From Brevundimonas alba (GTDB lineage: Bacteria; Pseudomonadota; Alphaproteobacteria; Caulobacterales; Caulobacteraceae): 64,000 nucleotides of DNA. Positions 46,059 through 55,489 of the stretch are shown one piece after another. A program made the position numbers and the translations under genes. Under the pieces are notes generated by a model, which searched no databases, had not been told where the DNA came from, and saw only the letters and a program-made list of their open reading frames with translations. Location of the stretch: positions 1,001,501-1,065,500 of the forward strand of contig NZ_JAATJM010000001.1 in NCBI RefSeq assembly GCF_011927945.1. Direction: 5' to 3'. Position 1 is the stretch's first letter, and each line of letters starts with the position of its first letter.

Positions 46059-46757
46059 CTAGTGCCCGCCCGTCGGATAGGGCGTCGTCACCGCCCCCGA
46101 GATCATGCCGGGGATCGCTTCGGACAGGCCCAGCAGGATGAACTGGATGGCCAGGGCGCACAGGATCAGGCCCAGCACCCGCACGATGATCGACATGCCG
46201 ACCTCGCCCAGCACCCGGCTGATGGGTCCGGTGGCGGCGAAGCAGAAGAAGGCGGCGATACAGGCGGCTGCGATGGCGGCGACGCCGGCGACCTGACCGG
46301 CATAGCCGATCTTCGACGCCTCGCCGGCCTGGATGATGATGGTCGAGATGGCGCCGGGCCCGATCATCAGCGGGATGGCGAAGGGCACGACCAGCCGCTG
46401 GAACCGCCGCCGCGCATAGCCGCGCACGTCGGTCACGTCATGGGCCGAGTCCGAGTCGGTGAACGACTTGAGGAAGTCCTCGCGCGTCATGTCGAGGCCG
46501 AGCAGCAGCAGCAATATGCCGCCCGCGATCCGGAACGCCGCCAGCGAAATCCCGAAGAACTGCAGCAGCGCCAGGCCGGTGAAGAAGAAGAAGGCCAGGA
46601 AGGCGGCGGCGAATACGCAGATCAGGGCCGCGACCGACAGACGCTGGCGGGTCGTCGCCCCCGCCGTCGCCGCGGCGAAGATCGGCACATTGCCGATCGG
46701 GTCCACGAGGGCGAACAGGGCCACGAACAGGTTGACGCCCAGATCGACCGCGTCCAT
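46059..46757 (-). CDS. MarC family integral membrane protein
   Basis: 232 residues with six predicted membrane helices. MarC signatures include LFALVDPIGNVPIFAAAT near the N-terminus, FRIAGGILLLLLGLDM and VPFAIPLMIGPGAISTIII. Transport substrates of this UPF0056/MarC family are not known; despite the name it is not part of the antibiotic-resistance mar response. It is followed closely, four bases on, by the uncharacterised gene. Confidence 0.92.
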   Translation of the reverse strand: MDAVDLGVNLFVALFALVDPIGNVPIFAAATAGATTRQRLSVAALICVFAAAFLAFFFFTGLALLQFFGISLAAFRIAGGILLLLLGLDMTREDFLKSFTDSDSAHDVTDVRGYARRRFQRLVVPFAIPLMIGPGAISTIIIQAGEASKIGYAGQVAGVAAIAAACIAAFFCFAATGPISRVLGEVGMSIIVRVLGLILCALAIQFILLGLSEAIPGMISGAVTTPYPTGGH

Positions 46758-46853
46758 GTGCTGACCTCGCCCTGCAATTCACCCTGACAACGGCCATCAA
46801 GGCTGACGCCCGCCCGCGCGTCCAGTCCTTAGCTGAGCCGGAGGAGCGACGCC

Positions 46854-47573
46854 ATGACGCCCGTGCTGACCGACCCCCGCCTGATCGTCGGCCTCGATCT
46901 GCCGTCGCTGGACGCCGCCCGGGCCATGGTGGAGCGCCTCGGCGCGACCGTCTCCTCCTACAAGATCGGCCTGACCCTGCTGGCCCGCCCCGGCGGCGTC
47001 GCCTTCGCCCACGAGCTTCGCGCGCGCGGCAAGATGGTCTTTCAGGACTGGAAGCTGCACGACATCGGGGCCCAGGTGGAGGGCGCGGCCCGCGCCGTGG
47101 CCGAGGGCGGCTGCGATCTGCTGACGGTCCATGCCGAGCCGCAGGTGATGCGAGGCGCGGTCAAGGGACGCGACGCCGCCGGATCAGAAACGAAGCTGCT
47201 GGCGGTGACGGTGCTGACCAGCCTGTCCGACGCCGACCTGACCGAGCTCGGCTACGGCTTCACCGCCTCCGATCTGGTCGAGCGGCGGGTGCGGCAGGCG
47301 CTGGACTGCGGCGTCGACGGCGTGGTCTCCAGCCCGCTCGAGGCGGCCCGGGTGCGTCAGATCGCGGCCGAGGCGGGCCGGCCCGACTTCCTGATCGTCA
47401 CCCCCGGCGTCCGGCCCGAGGGCGCGGACAAGGGCGACCAGCAGCGCGTGGCCACGCCCCGCGCGGCGCTGGAAGCGGGCGCCACCCACCTCGTGGTCGC
47501 CCGTCCGGTGGTCGGGGCCGACAATCCGCTGACGGCCGCCTCGGCTATCGTCGAGTCGATCGACGGCCTCTGA
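46854..47573 (+). CDS. pyrF: Orotidine 5'-phosphate decarboxylase
   Basis: 239 residues, TIM barrel. DPRLIVGLDLPSLDAA, the catalytic KMVFQDWKLHDIGAQV block with Asp-Lys-x-x-Asp, DLLTVHAE, FLIVTPGVRP and the closing GATHLVVARPVVGADNPLTAA are all present. It makes UMP in the last step of pyrimidine synthesis. GGAGGAGCG precedes the ATG at 46854. Its stop codon directly abuts that of the convergent secreted protein. Confidence 0.96.
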   Translation: MTPVLTDPRLIVGLDLPSLDAARAMVERLGATVSSYKIGLTLLARPGGVAFAHELRARGKMVFQDWKLHDIGAQVEGAARAVAEGGCDLLTVHAEPQVMRGAVKGRDAAGSETKLLAVTVLTSLSDADLTELGYGFTASDLVERRVRQALDCGVDGVVSSPLEAARVRQIAAEAGRPDFLIVTPGVRPEGADKGDQQRVATPRAALEAGATHLVVARPVVGADNPLTAASAIVESIDGL

Positions 47574-48422
47574 TCAGCCGCGCTCGCCCGGCTCCTGGCG
47601 GTATTCCTGCCGGGGCGGCGGGGGCGCCTCATGGTGCGGACGGCGGGGCCGATGCGGTCGCGCGGGCGGCGGGGCCGGCGGCTCGTAGCGCGGCGGCTCG
47701 GGCAGATAGGGGGCCGGATAGGGCGCCGGCTCGCGGCATCCGCAATCGCCCCGGTCGCGCTCATGATAGTCCCGGTCCTCATACGAACGATCCTCGTACG
47801 AGCGATCCTCGTAAGACCGATCCTCATAGGCGCCGTAGCCTTCGTACGCCTCGTATTCCTCGACGCTTTCGTAGCTCTCGTACGAGCTCTCCTGATAGCT
47901 GTCGTGGCGTTCGCTGTAGCCGTAGCGGCCGCCGCGGTCATAGCCCTCGTCCCGGTATTCGACGTAGCGGCCGCCGCACGACGGGGCGCGGCGGTCGTCC
48001 CGTCCGAAGCCGATGACGATATAGCCGTAGGGCGCGCTGGCGCAGGCCAGGGCCCGCCGGTCGATGTCGTAATAGACCGCGCCGCCGGTATAGCCGTAGC
48101 CGACGTCGCCGCCGTAACCGCCGCCGCCGGCATAGATCGTCCCGCCGCCGTATCCGCCGCCCCGGAAACCACCCATGTCATAGGCGCGGGCGTTGAAATA
48201 CGAGCCCGCCGACGCCGAGGCCTCGGCCGACGCCCGGGCGCTGGCGTTCACATTGATGTTTACGTTGTGAGAGCCGCCGCCGTGATTGCAGCAGGGCGGG
48301 GGAGGCGGCGGGGGCGGAGCGCAGCAAGGGCCGCCTCCATGTCCGCCGCCGTGGCGGTCGCCGGCGAGGGCGGAGCCCGCTGAAATCAGGAGAAGGACGG
48401 CGGAAAGGGTTAACACGCGCAT
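47574..48422 (-). CDS. Secreted Gly/Tyr/Pro-rich low-complexity protein
   Basis: 282 residues. A signal peptide MRVLTLSAVLLLISAGSALA is followed by HGGGHGGG, a Cys-Pro region (CCAPPPPPPPPCCNH), an Asn/Ala strand-like part (NVNINVNASARASAEASAS), a Gly/Tyr-rich stretch, a small globular centre (RALACASAPYGYIVIGFGRDDR), four copies of SYEDR, and DRGDCGCREP before a Pro-rich tail. Nine or more cysteines suggest disulfides. Function is not known. It shares composition and the DCGC motif with the next gene. Confidence 0.7.
   Translation of the reverse strand: MRVLTLSAVLLLISAGSALAGDRHGGGHGGGPCCAPPPPPPPPCCNHGGGSHNVNINVNASARASAEASASAGSYFNARAYDMGGFRGGGYGGGTIYAGGGGYGGDVGYGYTGGAVYYDIDRRALACASAPYGYIVIGFGRDDRRAPSCGGRYVEYRDEGYDRGGRYGYSERHDSYQESSYESYESVEEYEAYEGYGAYEDRSYEDRSYEDRSYEDRDYHERDRGDCGCREPAPYPAPYLPEPPRYEPPAPPPARPHRPRRPHHEAPPPPRQEYRQEPGERG
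47776..47835. repeat. 15-bp tandem repeat, four units
   Basis: Units beginning TCCTC recur at 47776, 47791, 47806 and 47821 with a 15-base period and encode YEDRS repeats on the minus strand. The number of units may vary between strains. Confidence 0.75.
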
Positions 48423-48547
48423 GACACGGACTCCGATGCTGGAGCCCTTCTAAGTCACTGGAAAGAAAAGGGTTCTAAATGCACCGAGGAGGCGAAATGA
48501 GGGGCTTCGCTTTCCCCGGGAGGCGTCAAAATTAACCCTGAACCACC

Positions 48548-49051
48548 TCAGCGGTCGTAGAGATAGACGTCTCCGCAGCCGCAATCCCGATCCCGGCCAT
48601 GGTCCCGCCGCTCGCGCGACCACCCCCGCGCCGACGGATGGCGGTCGTCGTTGTAGCCCCACTCGTCGCGATAGCCCTGATAGGGGCGCCGCTCGGACCG
48701 GCCATAGCCCTCGCCGTAGCCGTAGTTCCGCCCATAGCCATCGTGGCCATGGCCGTAGCGTGCGTCGTAGCCGTAGCGGGCGTCGTAGCCGTAGCCGCGC
48801 CCGCCGTAGCGCCCTCCGTAACGCTCGCCATAGACCGGCGCCGGCACATAGACGTAGGCCTGATCCGAATAGCCGTCGGCCCAGCGGCCGGTGTTCACAT
48901 AGGACCGGGTCTCGACCTCCGACAGCGGCGTCCCGCCGACGACGTGGCCATAGGGGGTGACGTAGATCGGCTGCCCCCAGGTCTGGGCCGAAGCCGCTCC
49001 GGCGAGCGATACGGCGGCGAGGGCTGCGGCGGCGGCGAGGGTGCGGATCAT
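48548..49051 (-). CDS. Secreted Tyr/Gly/Arg-rich protein with DCGC motif
   Basis: 167 residues. The signal peptide MIRTLAAAAALAAVSLAGAASAQ is followed by a conserved-looking segment (GQPIYVTPYGHVVGGTPLSEVETRSYVNTGRWADGYSDQ broken here into its key parts PIYVTPYG and RSYVNTGRW), a repeat region RYGGRGYGYDARYGYDARYG, and a C-terminus RDRDCGCGDVYLYDR. Function is not known. It is 125 bases upstream of the gene at 47574 on the same strand. Confidence 0.7.
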   Translation of the reverse strand: MIRTLAAAAALAAVSLAGAASAQTWGQPIYVTPYGHVVGGTPLSEVETRSYVNTGRWADGYSDQAYVYVPAPVYGERYGGRYGGRGYGYDARYGYDARYGHGHDGYGRNYGYGEGYGRSERRPYQGYRDEWGYNDDRHPSARGWSRERRDHGRDRDCGCGDVYLYDR

Positions 49052-49120
49052 GACGGCGGGCTCCTGTGCGACAGGGTTAACGCCGTTCGTCCGCCGCGGT
49101 TCTATGGAGCCGGCGCGGCC

Positions 49121-49369
49121 TCAGAAATCGACCGCCAGCCCCTTCTTCTCCCAGTCGCCATAGCGGGTCGGCTCGGGCCCACGCGGGCCGCCGTGCTCGG
49201 GCTGCAGCGCGCTCTCGCCACCCGAGGCGCGACGTTCCGCCGCTTCCAGCAGGGCGCGCCGCGCGGCCTCGCTCAGGGGGCGCTCCGGGGTGGCGTGGGG
49301 CACGTCCGCATTGAAGGCGGGCGCGTCGGTCACGGCCTCGGCGATGTCTGGGGTGGGATGATCGGTCAC
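49121..49369 (-). CDS. SDHAF4-like (DUF1674) protein
   Basis: 82 residues from the GTG at 49369; a GTG at 49405 would add twelve. The C-terminus [24 protein letters not shown] is the diagnostic DUF1674 signature shared with the mitochondrial factor SDHAF4, which helps flavin insertion and assembly of succinate dehydrogenase. The N-terminal part is Ala/Glu-rich and probably disordered. No sdh genes are near. AGGA lies just upstream of the 49369 start. Confidence 0.85.
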   Translation of the reverse strand: MTDHPTPDIAEAVTDAPAFNADVPHATPERPLSEAARRALLEAAERRASGGESALQPEHGGPRGPEPTRYGDWEKKGLAVDF

Positions 49370-49458
49370 AGCGGTCCTGCCTTGAGCCAAAGCCGGCGAC
49401 TCCACAAGTTAGTCCGCGGCGCTCCCTCCGCCAGTCCCGACCCGAGACCGCATCACCG

Positions 49459-50418
49459 ATGAACCACCTGAAGACCTTCACCCTGCTGGCCGCGCTGACC
49501 GCGCTGTTCGTCGGCATCGGCTATCTGATCGGCGGCGCGACCGGCATGCTGATCGCCCTGGTCTTTGCCGCCGGGATGAACCTGTTCAGCTACTGGAACG
49601 CCGACAGGATCGTGCTGCGCATGTACCGGGCCCAGCCCGTCGACGAGCAGCACCCCAATGCGGTGGTGCGCACCTATGTCGCCGACGTTGTGCAGATGGC
49701 GCGGGCCGCGGGCCTGCCGCGTCCGATGATCGCCATCATCCCCAACGACCAGCCCAACGCCTTCGCCACCGGCCGCAATCCGCAGAACGCCGCCGTCTGC
49801 GCCACGACCGGCCTGCTCGACATGCTGACCCGCGACGAGATCCGCGGCGTCATGGCGCACGAGCTGGCGCATGTGAAGAACCGCGACACCCTGACCATGA
49901 CGGTGACCGCCACCGTCGCCGGCGCCATCGCCGCCCTCGCCAATTTCGCCCTCTTCTTCGGCGGCGGCGACGACCGCGAGCGGCCGGGCGGCATCGTCGG
50001 GACCCTGGCCCTGATGATCCTCGCCCCCATGGCCGCCGGCCTGGTGCAGATGGCCATCAGCCGCACACGCGAATACGAGGCCGACCGCGTCGGCGCCGAA
50101 ATCGCCGGCGACCCCGCCGCCCTCGCCTCGGCCCTGCAGAAGATCGAGGCCTGGTCGAAGCGCATCCACAACCCCGTCGCCGAGCGCAATCCCGCCTCTG
50201 GCCAGCTGTTCATCATCAACCCGCTGGCGGGCCGCGGCGCCGACAACCTGTTCTCCACCCACCCGGCGACGGGCAACCGGGTGCGGGCTCTGATGGAGCT
50301 CGGGACGAAAATGGGTCTGACCCCGCGCGCGACGGCGCCTGTGGCGACCCCGATCCAGAGACCGGCCGCCACCAGCGTCCCGGCCACGCCGTCGCGGACA
50401 GCCGGGCCTTGGGGCTGA
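49459..50418 (+). CDS. htpX: Membrane zinc metalloprotease HtpX
   Basis: 319 residues, M48 family. Two N-terminal membrane helices (about 5-45) are followed by the zinc site [11 protein letters not shown] (His134, Glu135, His138), two more helices (about 150-200), and the third ligand region [14 protein letters not shown]. The C-terminus ends with [14 protein letters not shown] and a disordered tail. HtpX degrades misfolded inner-membrane proteins. The ATG at 49459 begins directly before the first helix. Confidence 0.95.
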   Translation: MNHLKTFTLLAALTALFVGIGYLIGGATGMLIALVFAAGMNLFSYWNADRIVLRMYRAQPVDEQHPNAVVRTYVADVVQMARAAGLPRPMIAIIPNDQPNAFATGRNPQNAAVCATTGLLDMLTRDEIRGVMAHELAHVKNRDTLTMTVTATVAGAIAALANFALFFGGGDDRERPGGIVGTLALMILAPMAAGLVQMAISRTREYEADRVGAEIAGDPAALASALQKIEAWSKRIHNPVAERNPASGQLFIINPLAGRGADNLFSTHPATGNRVRALMELGTKMGLTPRATAPVATPIQRPAATSVPATPSRTAGPWG

Positions 50419-50483
50419 CAAGGCATCCCCATCCAGCAGACGGCCCGGTTTGTCGCCCATCAACGGGATGCTAGGCTGCCCCC

Positions 50484-50765
50484 ATGGCCGAGAACCCCGC
50501 CACCGCTGAAGACGCCGCCGCCGGCCTTCTGAACGGTCTGATGATCAGCCTGTTGGGCAGCGCCTTTCCGGTGGCGTTCATCTGGCAGCTGGTCAGCCGC
50601 TGGAAGAGCAATCCCATCGATTTGAGCCTCGCCTCATTGTCGGATGTCGGGCCAGTCTTCGGGCTGGCGATCTTCAGCCTCCTGTTCGTCAGGACGGGCG
50701 TCCGGCTGCTTTGGGAGAATCTGAAGTATTTCCGGCGCCGCCCCGGCGCACCTTCTCCGGAGTGA
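50484..50765 (+). CDS. Small membrane protein of unknown function
   Basis: 93 residues with two predicted membrane helices (GLMISLLGSAFPVAFIWQLV, about 17-36, and FGLAIFSLLFVRTGVRLLW, about 59-77). The short loop has WKSNPIDLS and a basic C-terminus FRRRPGAPSPE. No known family. It lies between htpX and argG. Hydrophobic segments in a consistent reading frame support it as real. Confidence 0.55.
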   Translation: MAENPATAEDAAAGLLNGLMISLLGSAFPVAFIWQLVSRWKSNPIDLSLASLSDVGPVFGLAIFSLLFVRTGVRLLWENLKYFRRRPGAPSPE

Positions 50766-50861
50766 GACCGCCGCAATCACGCCCTTGCATCGCGGGGCGT
50801 CTGGTCCTTTAAGCGCGCGCAACGCTTGCAACGCCTCCCCGCGTTCGCCGAAGGACCCGCC

Positions 50862-52094
50862 ATGCCGCTTCCCGCGCCGAAGAAAGTCGTGCTCGCCTAT
50901 TCCGGCGGACTGGACACCTCGATCATCCTCAAGTGGCTGCAGACCGAATACGGCGCGGAGGTCGTGACCTTCACCGCCGACCTCGGTCAGGGCGAGGAAC
51001 TGGCGCCGGCGCGCGAGAAGGCGCTGAAGCTCGGCATCAAGGAAGAGAACATCTTCATCGACGACCTGCGCGAGGAGTTCGTGCGGGACTACGTCTTCCC
51101 CATGTTCCGGGCCAACGCCCTGTACGAGGGCCAGTATCTGCTCGGCACCTCGATCGCGCGGCCGCTGATCGCCAAGCGCCAGATCGAGATCGCCCGCATG
51201 GTCGGCGCCGACGCCGTCTGCCACGGCGCCACCGGCAAGGGCAATGATCAGGTCCGGTTCGAGCTCGGCTACTATGCGCTGGAGCCGGACATCCGGGTCA
51301 TCGCCCCGTGGCGCGAATGGGCCTTCAAGTCGCGCGAGCACCTGCTCGACTTCGCCGAGAAGCACCAGATCCCGATCTCCAAGGACAAGCGCGGCGAGGC
51401 GCCGTTCAGCGTCGACGCCAACCTTCTCCACTCCTCCAGCGAGGGCAAGGTGCTGGAGGATCCGGCGGTCGAGGCCCCCGAGTTCGTGCACCAGCGGACG
51501 CTCTCGCCCGAGGATGCGCCGGATACGCCCACCGTCATCACCATCGGCTTTGAGCGCGGCGACGCCGTCTCGGTCAATGGCGAGGCGATGAGCCCGGCGA
51601 CCCTGCTGACGGCCCTGAACCAGTACGGCCATGACAACGGCATCGGCCGCCTCGACCTGGTCGAGAACCGCTTTGTCGGCATGAAGTCGCGCGGCGTCTA
51701 CGAGACCCCGGGCGGGACCATCCTGCTGGCGGCGCACCGCGGCATCGAGTCGATCACCCTCGACCGCGGCGCCATGCATCTGAAGGACGAGCTGGCCGTC
51801 AAATACGCCCACCTGCTCTACAATGGCTTCTGGTTCTCGCCCGAGCGCGAGATGCTGCAGGCCGCCATCGATCACTCGCAGACGAAGGTCTCGGGCACGG
51901 TCCGGGTCAAGCTCTACAAGGGCAATGCGACGGTCATCGGCCGCGAAAGCCCGAACAGCCTGTACGATCAGGAACTGGTCACCTTCGAGGACGGCGCCGT
52001 GGCCTACGACCAGAAGGACGCCGCCGGCTTCATCAAGCTCAACGCGCTGCGCCTGCGCGTGCTCGGCAAGCGGGATCAGCGCGGCGAAGGCTGA
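50862..52094 (+). CDS. argG: Argininosuccinate synthase
   Basis: 410 residues joining citrulline and aspartate with ATP. The PP-loop [18 protein letters not shown] (SGGLDTS at 14-20), [54 protein letters not shown] and the C-terminal [19 protein letters not shown] are all diagnostic. The ATG at 50862 is chosen at [10 protein letters not shown]. The 3' end overlaps the convergent sorbosone dehydrogenase-like gene by 19 bases. Confidence 0.97.
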   Translation: MPLPAPKKVVLAYSGGLDTSIILKWLQTEYGAEVVTFTADLGQGEELAPAREKALKLGIKEENIFIDDLREEFVRDYVFPMFRANALYEGQYLLGTSIARPLIAKRQIEIARMVGADAVCHGATGKGNDQVRFELGYYALEPDIRVIAPWREWAFKSREHLLDFAEKHQIPISKDKRGEAPFSVDANLLHSSSEGKVLEDPAVEAPEFVHQRTLSPEDAPDTPTVITIGFERGDAVSVNGEAMSPATLLTALNQYGHDNGIGRLDLVENRFVGMKSRGVYETPGGTILLAAHRGIESITLDRGAMHLKDELAVKYAHLLYNGFWFSPEREMLQAAIDHSQTKVSGTVRVKLYKGNATVIGRESPNSLYDQELVTFEDGAVAYDQKDAAGFIKLNALRLRVLGKRDQRGEG

Positions 52095-53377
52095 GTCCGC
52101 GCGATCCTGAGAATGGCGCCGGCGCGGTCGTCGGCGATCCAGATCGAGCCGTCCCGCGCCACCGCCAGGCCGGCGGGCGATCCGCGCGGGTGCACGCCGG
52201 CCCGCGTGTCCCAGCCGGGCGTCAGAACCCGGGCGCGCGGCGCGGGCGCCTGTGCCGGGTAGGGCAGGCTGCCGTGCGGATAGATGGCGTAGCGGGCGCG
52301 GCTGTCCGTCATCGGCGCGCCCGCGGCGTCGGTCTCGATGGCGACCACTCTCCCGGCCGCCCGCCGATAGCCGTGCCAGCTCATCAGCATCCGGCCGCGC
52401 AGCTCCGGGAACATCGGCCCGTCATAGTAGAGCATGGCCAGCGGCGCCGCGTGCGGCGGCAGCAGGGAGACCGGCGCGGTCCGCTCGCCGCACCGTGACC
52501 GGCGCGCGGTCCAGCCGGGCAGGGCCGCGCCCATGTCGGTGCAATACGGCCAGCCGAAATCGGCGCTCGCGTGCAACTGGTTGATCTCGTCGAACGGCCG
52601 GTCCGGCGTGGTCAGATCGACCGAGTTCTCGGCCTGATAGACAGCCCCCGACGCATGCCGCGCCATGGCCACCGAGTTGCGCAGCCCGGTCGAATACGCC
52701 GTCCACTCGCGGCTCCAGCGCCCGCCGCCCAGATAGCCATAGCGCCGCACCATCCCCTGTTCGGCGCTTTCGACGCACTGGCCCTGCGCGGTCCGTCGGG
52801 GCGCGCCCGCCGCGTCGAGGCAGCGGTCCGACGGTGCGCCGACATTGACCAGCAGGGCGCCGTCGCGGTCGAAGACGAAGCTGGACAGCGGATGGCGGTT
52901 TTCGTGCAGCCGGTTGTCAGGCAGGCCATCGATCACAGCGGTCACCGCTTCGGGCCGCGCCGGATCGACGGCGAAGATCCGGCTCATCTCGGCGACATAG
53001 ACGCGCCCGTCGGGGCCGGTCGCCACCGTGTGAGGCATAGACAGGCCGCGCATCAGCCGGGTCCACCGCACGGCCCCGTTACCGCCCGGGCTCATCCGCC
53101 ACAGGGCCCCGCGCCCCGCCTCCCAGCCGCCGAGGTCGGTGACCAGCCAGTCGCCGTCCGGCAGTTCCAGCAGGCCGCGCGGCATCCGCGGCCCCTCGCC
53201 GCCGGTCCGCTGCCACACCCGCCCGAGGCAATAGCCCTCGGCCATCCGCACCGCCGTCGCAGGCCGTCCGCCGCAGTCGCCCGAGACGGCGTAGACATGG
53301 CTCGCGCCCTGACCGGCGACGGGGGCGGCGAGGCTCCCGACGACCAGCGCCGCCAATATCGCGATCCGTCGGATCAT
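52076..53377 (-). CDS. Secreted sorbosone/glucose dehydrogenase-like beta-propeller
   Basis: 433 residues. A signal peptide [22 protein letters not shown] precedes a PQQ-dependent sugar-dehydrogenase-like propeller: [69 protein letters not shown], and [25 protein letters not shown]. The EINQL-like and FGWPYC sequences are typical of the family (L-sorbosone dehydrogenase). Whether it binds PQQ is unclear. Convergent with argG. Confidence 0.85.
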   Translation of the reverse strand: MIRRIAILAALVVGSLAAPVAGQGASHVYAVSGDCGGRPATAVRMAEGYCLGRVWQRTGGEGPRMPRGLLELPDGDWLVTDLGGWEAGRGALWRMSPGGNGAVRWTRLMRGLSMPHTVATGPDGRVYVAEMSRIFAVDPARPEAVTAVIDGLPDNRLHENRHPLSSFVFDRDGALLVNVGAPSDRCLDAAGAPRRTAQGQCVESAEQGMVRRYGYLGGGRWSREWTAYSTGLRNSVAMARHASGAVYQAENSVDLTTPDRPFDEINQLHASADFGWPYCTDMGAALPGWTARRSRCGERTAPVSLLPPHAAPLAMLYYDGPMFPELRGRMLMSWHGYRRAAGRVVAIETDAAGAPMTDSRARYAIYPHGSLPYPAQAPAPRARVLTPGWDTRAGVHPRGSPAGLAVARDGSIWIADDRAGAILRIARTQPSPR

Positions 53378-53503
53378 GCGCCCCTCCTGCTACACCGACG
53401 CTAGCGCGAACCGCCGCCGTCAGAAATGGCCTCGCCTCCGCCGTGGTTTGGCGCCACCCTGCGGGCAGGAGCATGGGCTCCTTCGACGTATCAGGAACCC
53501 TCT

Positions 53504-53956
53504 ATGTCTCTCCGTATCATTCTCGCCGCCTCGGCCGTTCTCGCCTTCGCTGCGCCCGCCTTCGCCCAGGACGCCCCCGCCGCTCCGCCGGCCGCCAGCG
53601 CAGAGGACACCGCGGCCCAGGCCGCCTTCGAGGCCAAGGGCGAAGCCTTCGGCGCCCGCATGGAAGCCATGGGCGGCGAGATGCAGGCGGCCGTCACCGC
53701 CGCCAACGGCGATCAGGCCCGCGCGACCGCCGCGCTCGACGTCATCGTCGCCAAATACCAGCCCGAGGCCGACACCTTCGCCACCGAGCTGGAAGCCTTC
53801 ATCACCAGCCAGATGGCCAATGCTCCCGAAGAGCAGCGCGCCCAGATGGTCGCCATGGGTCCGATGATCTCGGCCCAGGTCAAGGGCGCTCCGGCGCAGA
53901 TGCGGGACCAGGCCCTCGCCTCGATGACGGCCGCGGCCGCCGCTCCGGCCCAGTAA
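53504..53956 (+). CDS. Secreted Ala-rich helical protein (paralogue 1)
   Basis: 150 residues. Signal peptide MSLRIILAASAVLAFAAPAFAQ, then an Ala/Pro linker and a helical domain with EAKGEAFGARMEAMGGEMQAA, ALDVIVAKYQPEADTFATELEAF and MVAMGPMISAQV. It aligns with the downstream gene over FGxRxEA...ALxxxxxKYQPxxxxFxxxL. No known family. AGGA precedes the ATG at a distance of nine. A terminator-like stem (53974-54000) follows. Confidence 0.72.
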   Translation: MSLRIILAASAVLAFAAPAFAQDAPAAPPAASAEDTAAQAAFEAKGEAFGARMEAMGGEMQAAVTAANGDQARATAALDVIVAKYQPEADTFATELEAFITSQMANAPEEQRAQMVAMGPMISAQVKGAPAQMRDQALASMTAAAAAPAQ

Positions 53957-53973
53957 TTTCTCCCATGCGGATG

Positions 53974-54000
53974 AGGCGGCGGTCACCCCGGCCGCCGCCT
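53974..54000 (+). terminator. Candidate terminator after paralogue 1
   Basis: AGGCGGCGG and CCGCCGCCT form a perfect 9-bp GC-rich stem with a nine-base loop, 18 bases after the stop codon. Only TTA follows, so termination would be weak without Rho. Confidence 0.45.
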
Positions 54001-54068
54001 TACCGCGATTTCACTTGAGGCGGGACGGCGTTCGGCGGATTTTGATCGGGTCCTTCAGGAGCCCCGCC

Positions 54069-54728
54069 ATGATCAAGGCCCTCTCTCTCGCCGCCGCCCT
54101 CGCCCTTCTGCCCCTGTCGACCGCGGTCGCCCAGGAGGCCAAGGGTTCGTCCGAAGCCGCCCTCGAGGCCGCCGCGGCCGTCTTCGAAGCCCGCATGGAA
54201 GCCTTCGGCGAACGCGCCGAGGCCATCTCAGCCGACAAGAGCCTGACCGAGGCCCAGCGCGAGGTCCGCATCGCGGCGCTCTGGACCGAATATCAGCCCG
54301 ACGTGAACGCCTTCACCGCCGCCGCGACCCAGCACGCCTCCGGCATCGCCGCCGAGGCCCTCGCCGAGGTCGACATCGAGGCCGTTGTCGCCGAGGCGCT
54401 CGCCTCCGTTGACGTCGCCGCCATCACCACGGAGGCGCTCCAGGGCGTCGACATCCAGGCCATCACCGCCGAAGCCATGGCCGAGGTCGCCGCCTCGGGC
54501 GTGCTGCAGGGCGCCCTCGCCGGCGCCGAGGGCATGGCCGCCAACGGCTCCTGGGCCTCCAACGATCCGGAGCATATGGCCACCTACGGCCTGATGGCCG
54601 ACTACGCCGTGGGCGAGGCGCTCGACTCGCTCGACGAAGCCCAGGCCGACCTCGCCGAGGCCGCCGCGGACGTCGAGGTCGACATCGATGTCGCCGACGA
54701 GGCGCCCGAGGCCGCCGACGAGGACTGA
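54069..54728 (+). CDS. Secreted Ala/Glu-rich helical protein with 13-residue repeats (paralogue 2)
   Basis: 219 residues. Signal peptide MIKALSLAAALALLPLSTAVAQ, a domain with FEARMEAFGERAEAI and ALWTEYQPDVNAFTAA like paralogue 1, then three and a half 13-residue repeats of the type EALAEVDIEAVVA (residues 96-143), a small Gly/Asn segment and a strongly acidic tail DVEVDIDVADEAPEAADED. CAGGAG lies eight bases upstream of the ATG. The repeats suggest a solenoid or amphipathic rod. No known family. Confidence 0.72.
   Translation: MIKALSLAAALALLPLSTAVAQEAKGSSEAALEAAAAVFEARMEAFGERAEAISADKSLTEAQREVRIAALWTEYQPDVNAFTAAATQHASGIAAEALAEVDIEAVVAEALASVDVAAITTEALQGVDIQAITAEAMAEVAASGVLQGALAGAEGMAANGSWASNDPEHMATYGLMADYAVGEALDSLDEAQADLAEAAADVEVDIDVADEAPEAADED
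54354..54497. repeat. 39-bp tandem repeats encoding 13-residue units
   Basis: Three full units plus a partial one (EALAEVDIEAVVA, EALASVDVAAITT, EALQGVDIQAITA, EAMAEVAAS) lie head to tail inside the coding sequence. The units differ in sequence, indicating an old duplication kept by selection. Confidence 0.7.
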
Positions 54729-54773
54729 CGCTTCCCGCTTGACCGCGGAACCCGCTGACGCGACACGGCGGCC

Positions 54774-55406
54774 ATGTCCGGCCTGCCCGTCGATCCGCAC
54801 CTCTATCTGACCTTCCTCGGGGTCATGGCCGTCATGGCCGTGACGCCCGGGCCCGCCAACCTGTTCTCGGTGGCCAACGGGGTCGAGCGCGGCCCGGCCG
54901 GAGCCCTCGCCGGCGTCGTCGGCATGAACGCAGCCACCCTGGTCTGGTTCGGCGCGGCGGCGCTGGGTCTCGGCGCCCTGGTCGTCGCCTTCCCGCAGGT
55001 CTTCCGCCTCGTCTCCATCGCCGGCGCCCTCTATGTGGCCTGGCTGGGGATCAACGCCCTGCGCGGCGCCTTCCGCACCGCCGCCGACCCGCACGCCCCC
55101 ACCATCCGGCTCGGCCGAAGCGCCCTGTTCGACGGCTTCATGGTGCAGATCGCCAACCCCAAGGCGATCCTGTTCTTCACCGCCGTCCTGCCGCCGTTCC
55201 TCGATGTCAGCCGCCCTGCGGCCCCCCAGCTGGCCCTGTTCGCCCTCGCCACCATCGGCATGGACGTGCTGTCGATGTCCGCCTACGGTCTGGGTGGAGC
55301 GGCCCTCGCGCGGCGCATGTCCGAGCCGCGTTTCAGGCGCGGTTTCGCCCTCGCCACCGGCGGCCTGCTTCTGGCGGCGTCAGTGCTTATTGTCTCAAGA
55401 TTATAA
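54774..55406 (+). CDS. LysE family translocator
   Basis: 210 residues with six predicted membrane helices. MAVTPGPANLFSVANGVERGPAGALAGVVG is the LysE/RhtB signature, and ALYVAWLGINALRGAFR and QIANPKAILFFTAVLPPFLD follow as expected. Such proteins export amino acids or homoserine lactones; the substrate is not readable. It has a standard length. No LysG-type regulator is adjacent. Confidence 0.92.
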   Translation: MSGLPVDPHLYLTFLGVMAVMAVTPGPANLFSVANGVERGPAGALAGVVGMNAATLVWFGAAALGLGALVVAFPQVFRLVSIAGALYVAWLGINALRGAFRTAADPHAPTIRLGRSALFDGFMVQIANPKAILFFTAVLPPFLDVSRPAAPQLALFALATIGMDVLSMSAYGLGGAALARRMSEPRFRRGFALATGGLLLAASVLIVSRL

Positions 55407-55489
55407 GGGCTTGTCCGACGGCGGAACCGCGTTGTTCATGTGCCGTTCAGCAGGAAAGGCGCTTTATGGGCGCCTCAAGGAGATTTCAG

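Noticed and set aside
47776-47835. Regular repeat as a CRISPR array
   Set aside because: The 15-base units are contiguous without spacers and lie in a coding frame giving SYEDR repeats.
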